NCBI GenBank assembly: GCA_018725425.1
Contig: QLUL01000069.1
Coordinates: 1 to 6,246 of the forward strand
Reading direction: 5' to 3'
Source of the DNA: Chloroflexota bacterium
GTDB taxonomy: Bacteria > Chloroflexota > Dehalococcoidia > SZUA-161 > SpSt-899
Length of the DNA stretch: 6,246 bases
Shown here piece by piece: positions 5,825 through 6,246 of the stretch. Below the pieces are notes generated by a model, which saw only the letters and a program-made list of their open reading frames with translations, did not search any database and was not told the origin of the DNA. Numbering within the stretch: the first letter of the stretch is position 1; each line of letters starts with the position of its first letter. The translations under genes and the position numbers were made by a program.

Positions 5825-6246
5825 TGAGGGCACTTCTACAGCGAGTATCTCGAGCTTCAGTGAGTGTCGATGGGCAGATCATCGGTAAGGTCGGGCCGGG
5901 CCTGGTTGCCTTTATCGGGGTAGAAATTGGCGATACCGAAACCGATGCTCGCTACGTGGCGGAGAAAACCGCCAGCCTGCGCATATTCTCTGATGAAACG
6001 AGCAAGTTCAACCTCTCCGCACTGGATATAGAGGGCGAGATTCTGGTGGTGAGTCAGTTCACCTTGCTTGCTGATACCAGGAAAGGACGCCGCCCCAGCT
6101 TCACTGAAGCTGCCCCACCCGAGAAGGCACAAGTCTTGATCGAGAGTTTTGTTCACTTCATCCGCTCCACCGGACTCAGGGTCGAGACGGGGCAATTCCA
6201 GAAACATATGCTGGTAGAGATCCATAATGATGGCCCGGTGACCATT
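5824..6246 (+). CDS. dtd: D-aminoacyl-tRNA deacylase (3' end outside the window)
   Basis: This enzyme hydrolyses D-amino acids, and glycine mischarged on tRNA-Ala, from tRNA and so keeps translation homochiral. The 141 residues present start with the typical MRALLQRVSRASVSVDG. They include the SQFT active-site motif (77-80) in LVVSQFTLLAD, GRRPSF (88-93), and the Gly-cis-Pro motif in NDGPVT (135-140, G137-P138). Family members usually have 145-155 residues, so only a few C-terminal residues and the stop are missing because the window ends. The start ATG overlaps the stop of the zinc-ribbon gene, making dtd the second gene of the CIRCE-controlled unit. It has no independent ribosome site; the codons before it are GAC-GAG. 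Identification is secure. Confidence 0.95.
   Translation, partial: MRALLQRVSRASVSVDGQIIGKVGPGLVAFIGVEIGDTETDARYVAEKTASLRIFSDETSKFNLSALDIEGEILVVSQFTLLADTRKGRRPSFTEAAPPEKAQVLIESFVHFIRSTGLRVETGQFQKHMLVEIHNDGPVTI

Noticed and set aside
5483..5833. 116-codon minus-strand frame ending at the CIRCE element
   Set aside because: It is the shadow of the FmdB-type gene; the forward strand has the ribosome site and the MPIYEYRC signature.
5857..6225. 122-codon open frame on the minus strand
   Set aside because: It is antisense to dtd, whose motifs are all intact on the + strand.

Overview
The window reads as ordinary bacterial chromosome, about half G+C, with every supported gene on the + strand. No rRNA, tRNA, CRISPR array, transposase or phage gene was seen. 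The organism cannot be fixed from the sequence alone. It uses Shine-Dalgarno sites, sigma-70-type promoters and an HrcA/CIRCE heat-shock operator, so it is a bacterium. The run amidohydrolase, ThpR, FmdB-type zinc ribbon, D-aminoacyl-tRNA deacylase, with a transketolase nearby, reminds me of Chloroflexota (Dehalococcoidia-like) genomes, but that is a weak inference.

Left part (1-1114): a possible 3' end of an upstream gene (1-69), then a leader with a perfect 18-bp tandem duplication. Next come two translationally coupled genes of lower G+C: a 58-residue four-cysteine zinc-ribbon protein and a 257-residue polytopic membrane protein. The membrane protein resembles YhfC-type intramembrane glutamic proteases but seems to lack the catalytic glutamates.

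Middle (1111-3408): a complete transketolase of the pentose phosphate/Calvin pathway, preceded by about 120 bp of in-frame sequence that does not look like transketolase. It is followed by a compact intergenic element of about 98 bp, with imperfect terminal inverted repeats and short internal tandem repeats.

Right part (3409-6246): five closely packed genes for repair and quality control. They are an O6-alkylguanine-DNA alkyltransferase, a metal-dependent amidohydrolase, an RNA 2',3'-cyclic phosphodiesterase (ThpR), a small FmdB-type zinc-ribbon protein, and a D-aminoacyl-tRNA deacylase (Dtd) cut by the window end. Two strong promoters subdivide the run. One overlaps the end of the alkyltransferase gene and would start transcription at or next to the GTG of the amidohydrolase, predicting a leaderless mRNA. 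The other lies in the end of thpR and is followed at once by a perfect CIRCE operator, placing the zinc-ribbon gene and dtd under apparent HrcA heat-shock control.

The most interesting signals are the CIRCE-controlled zinc ribbon-dtd unit, the predicted leaderless amidohydrolase transcript, the apparent pseudoprotease with its zinc-ribbon partner, and the small palindromic element after the transketolase gene. I see no clearly new multi-gene system.
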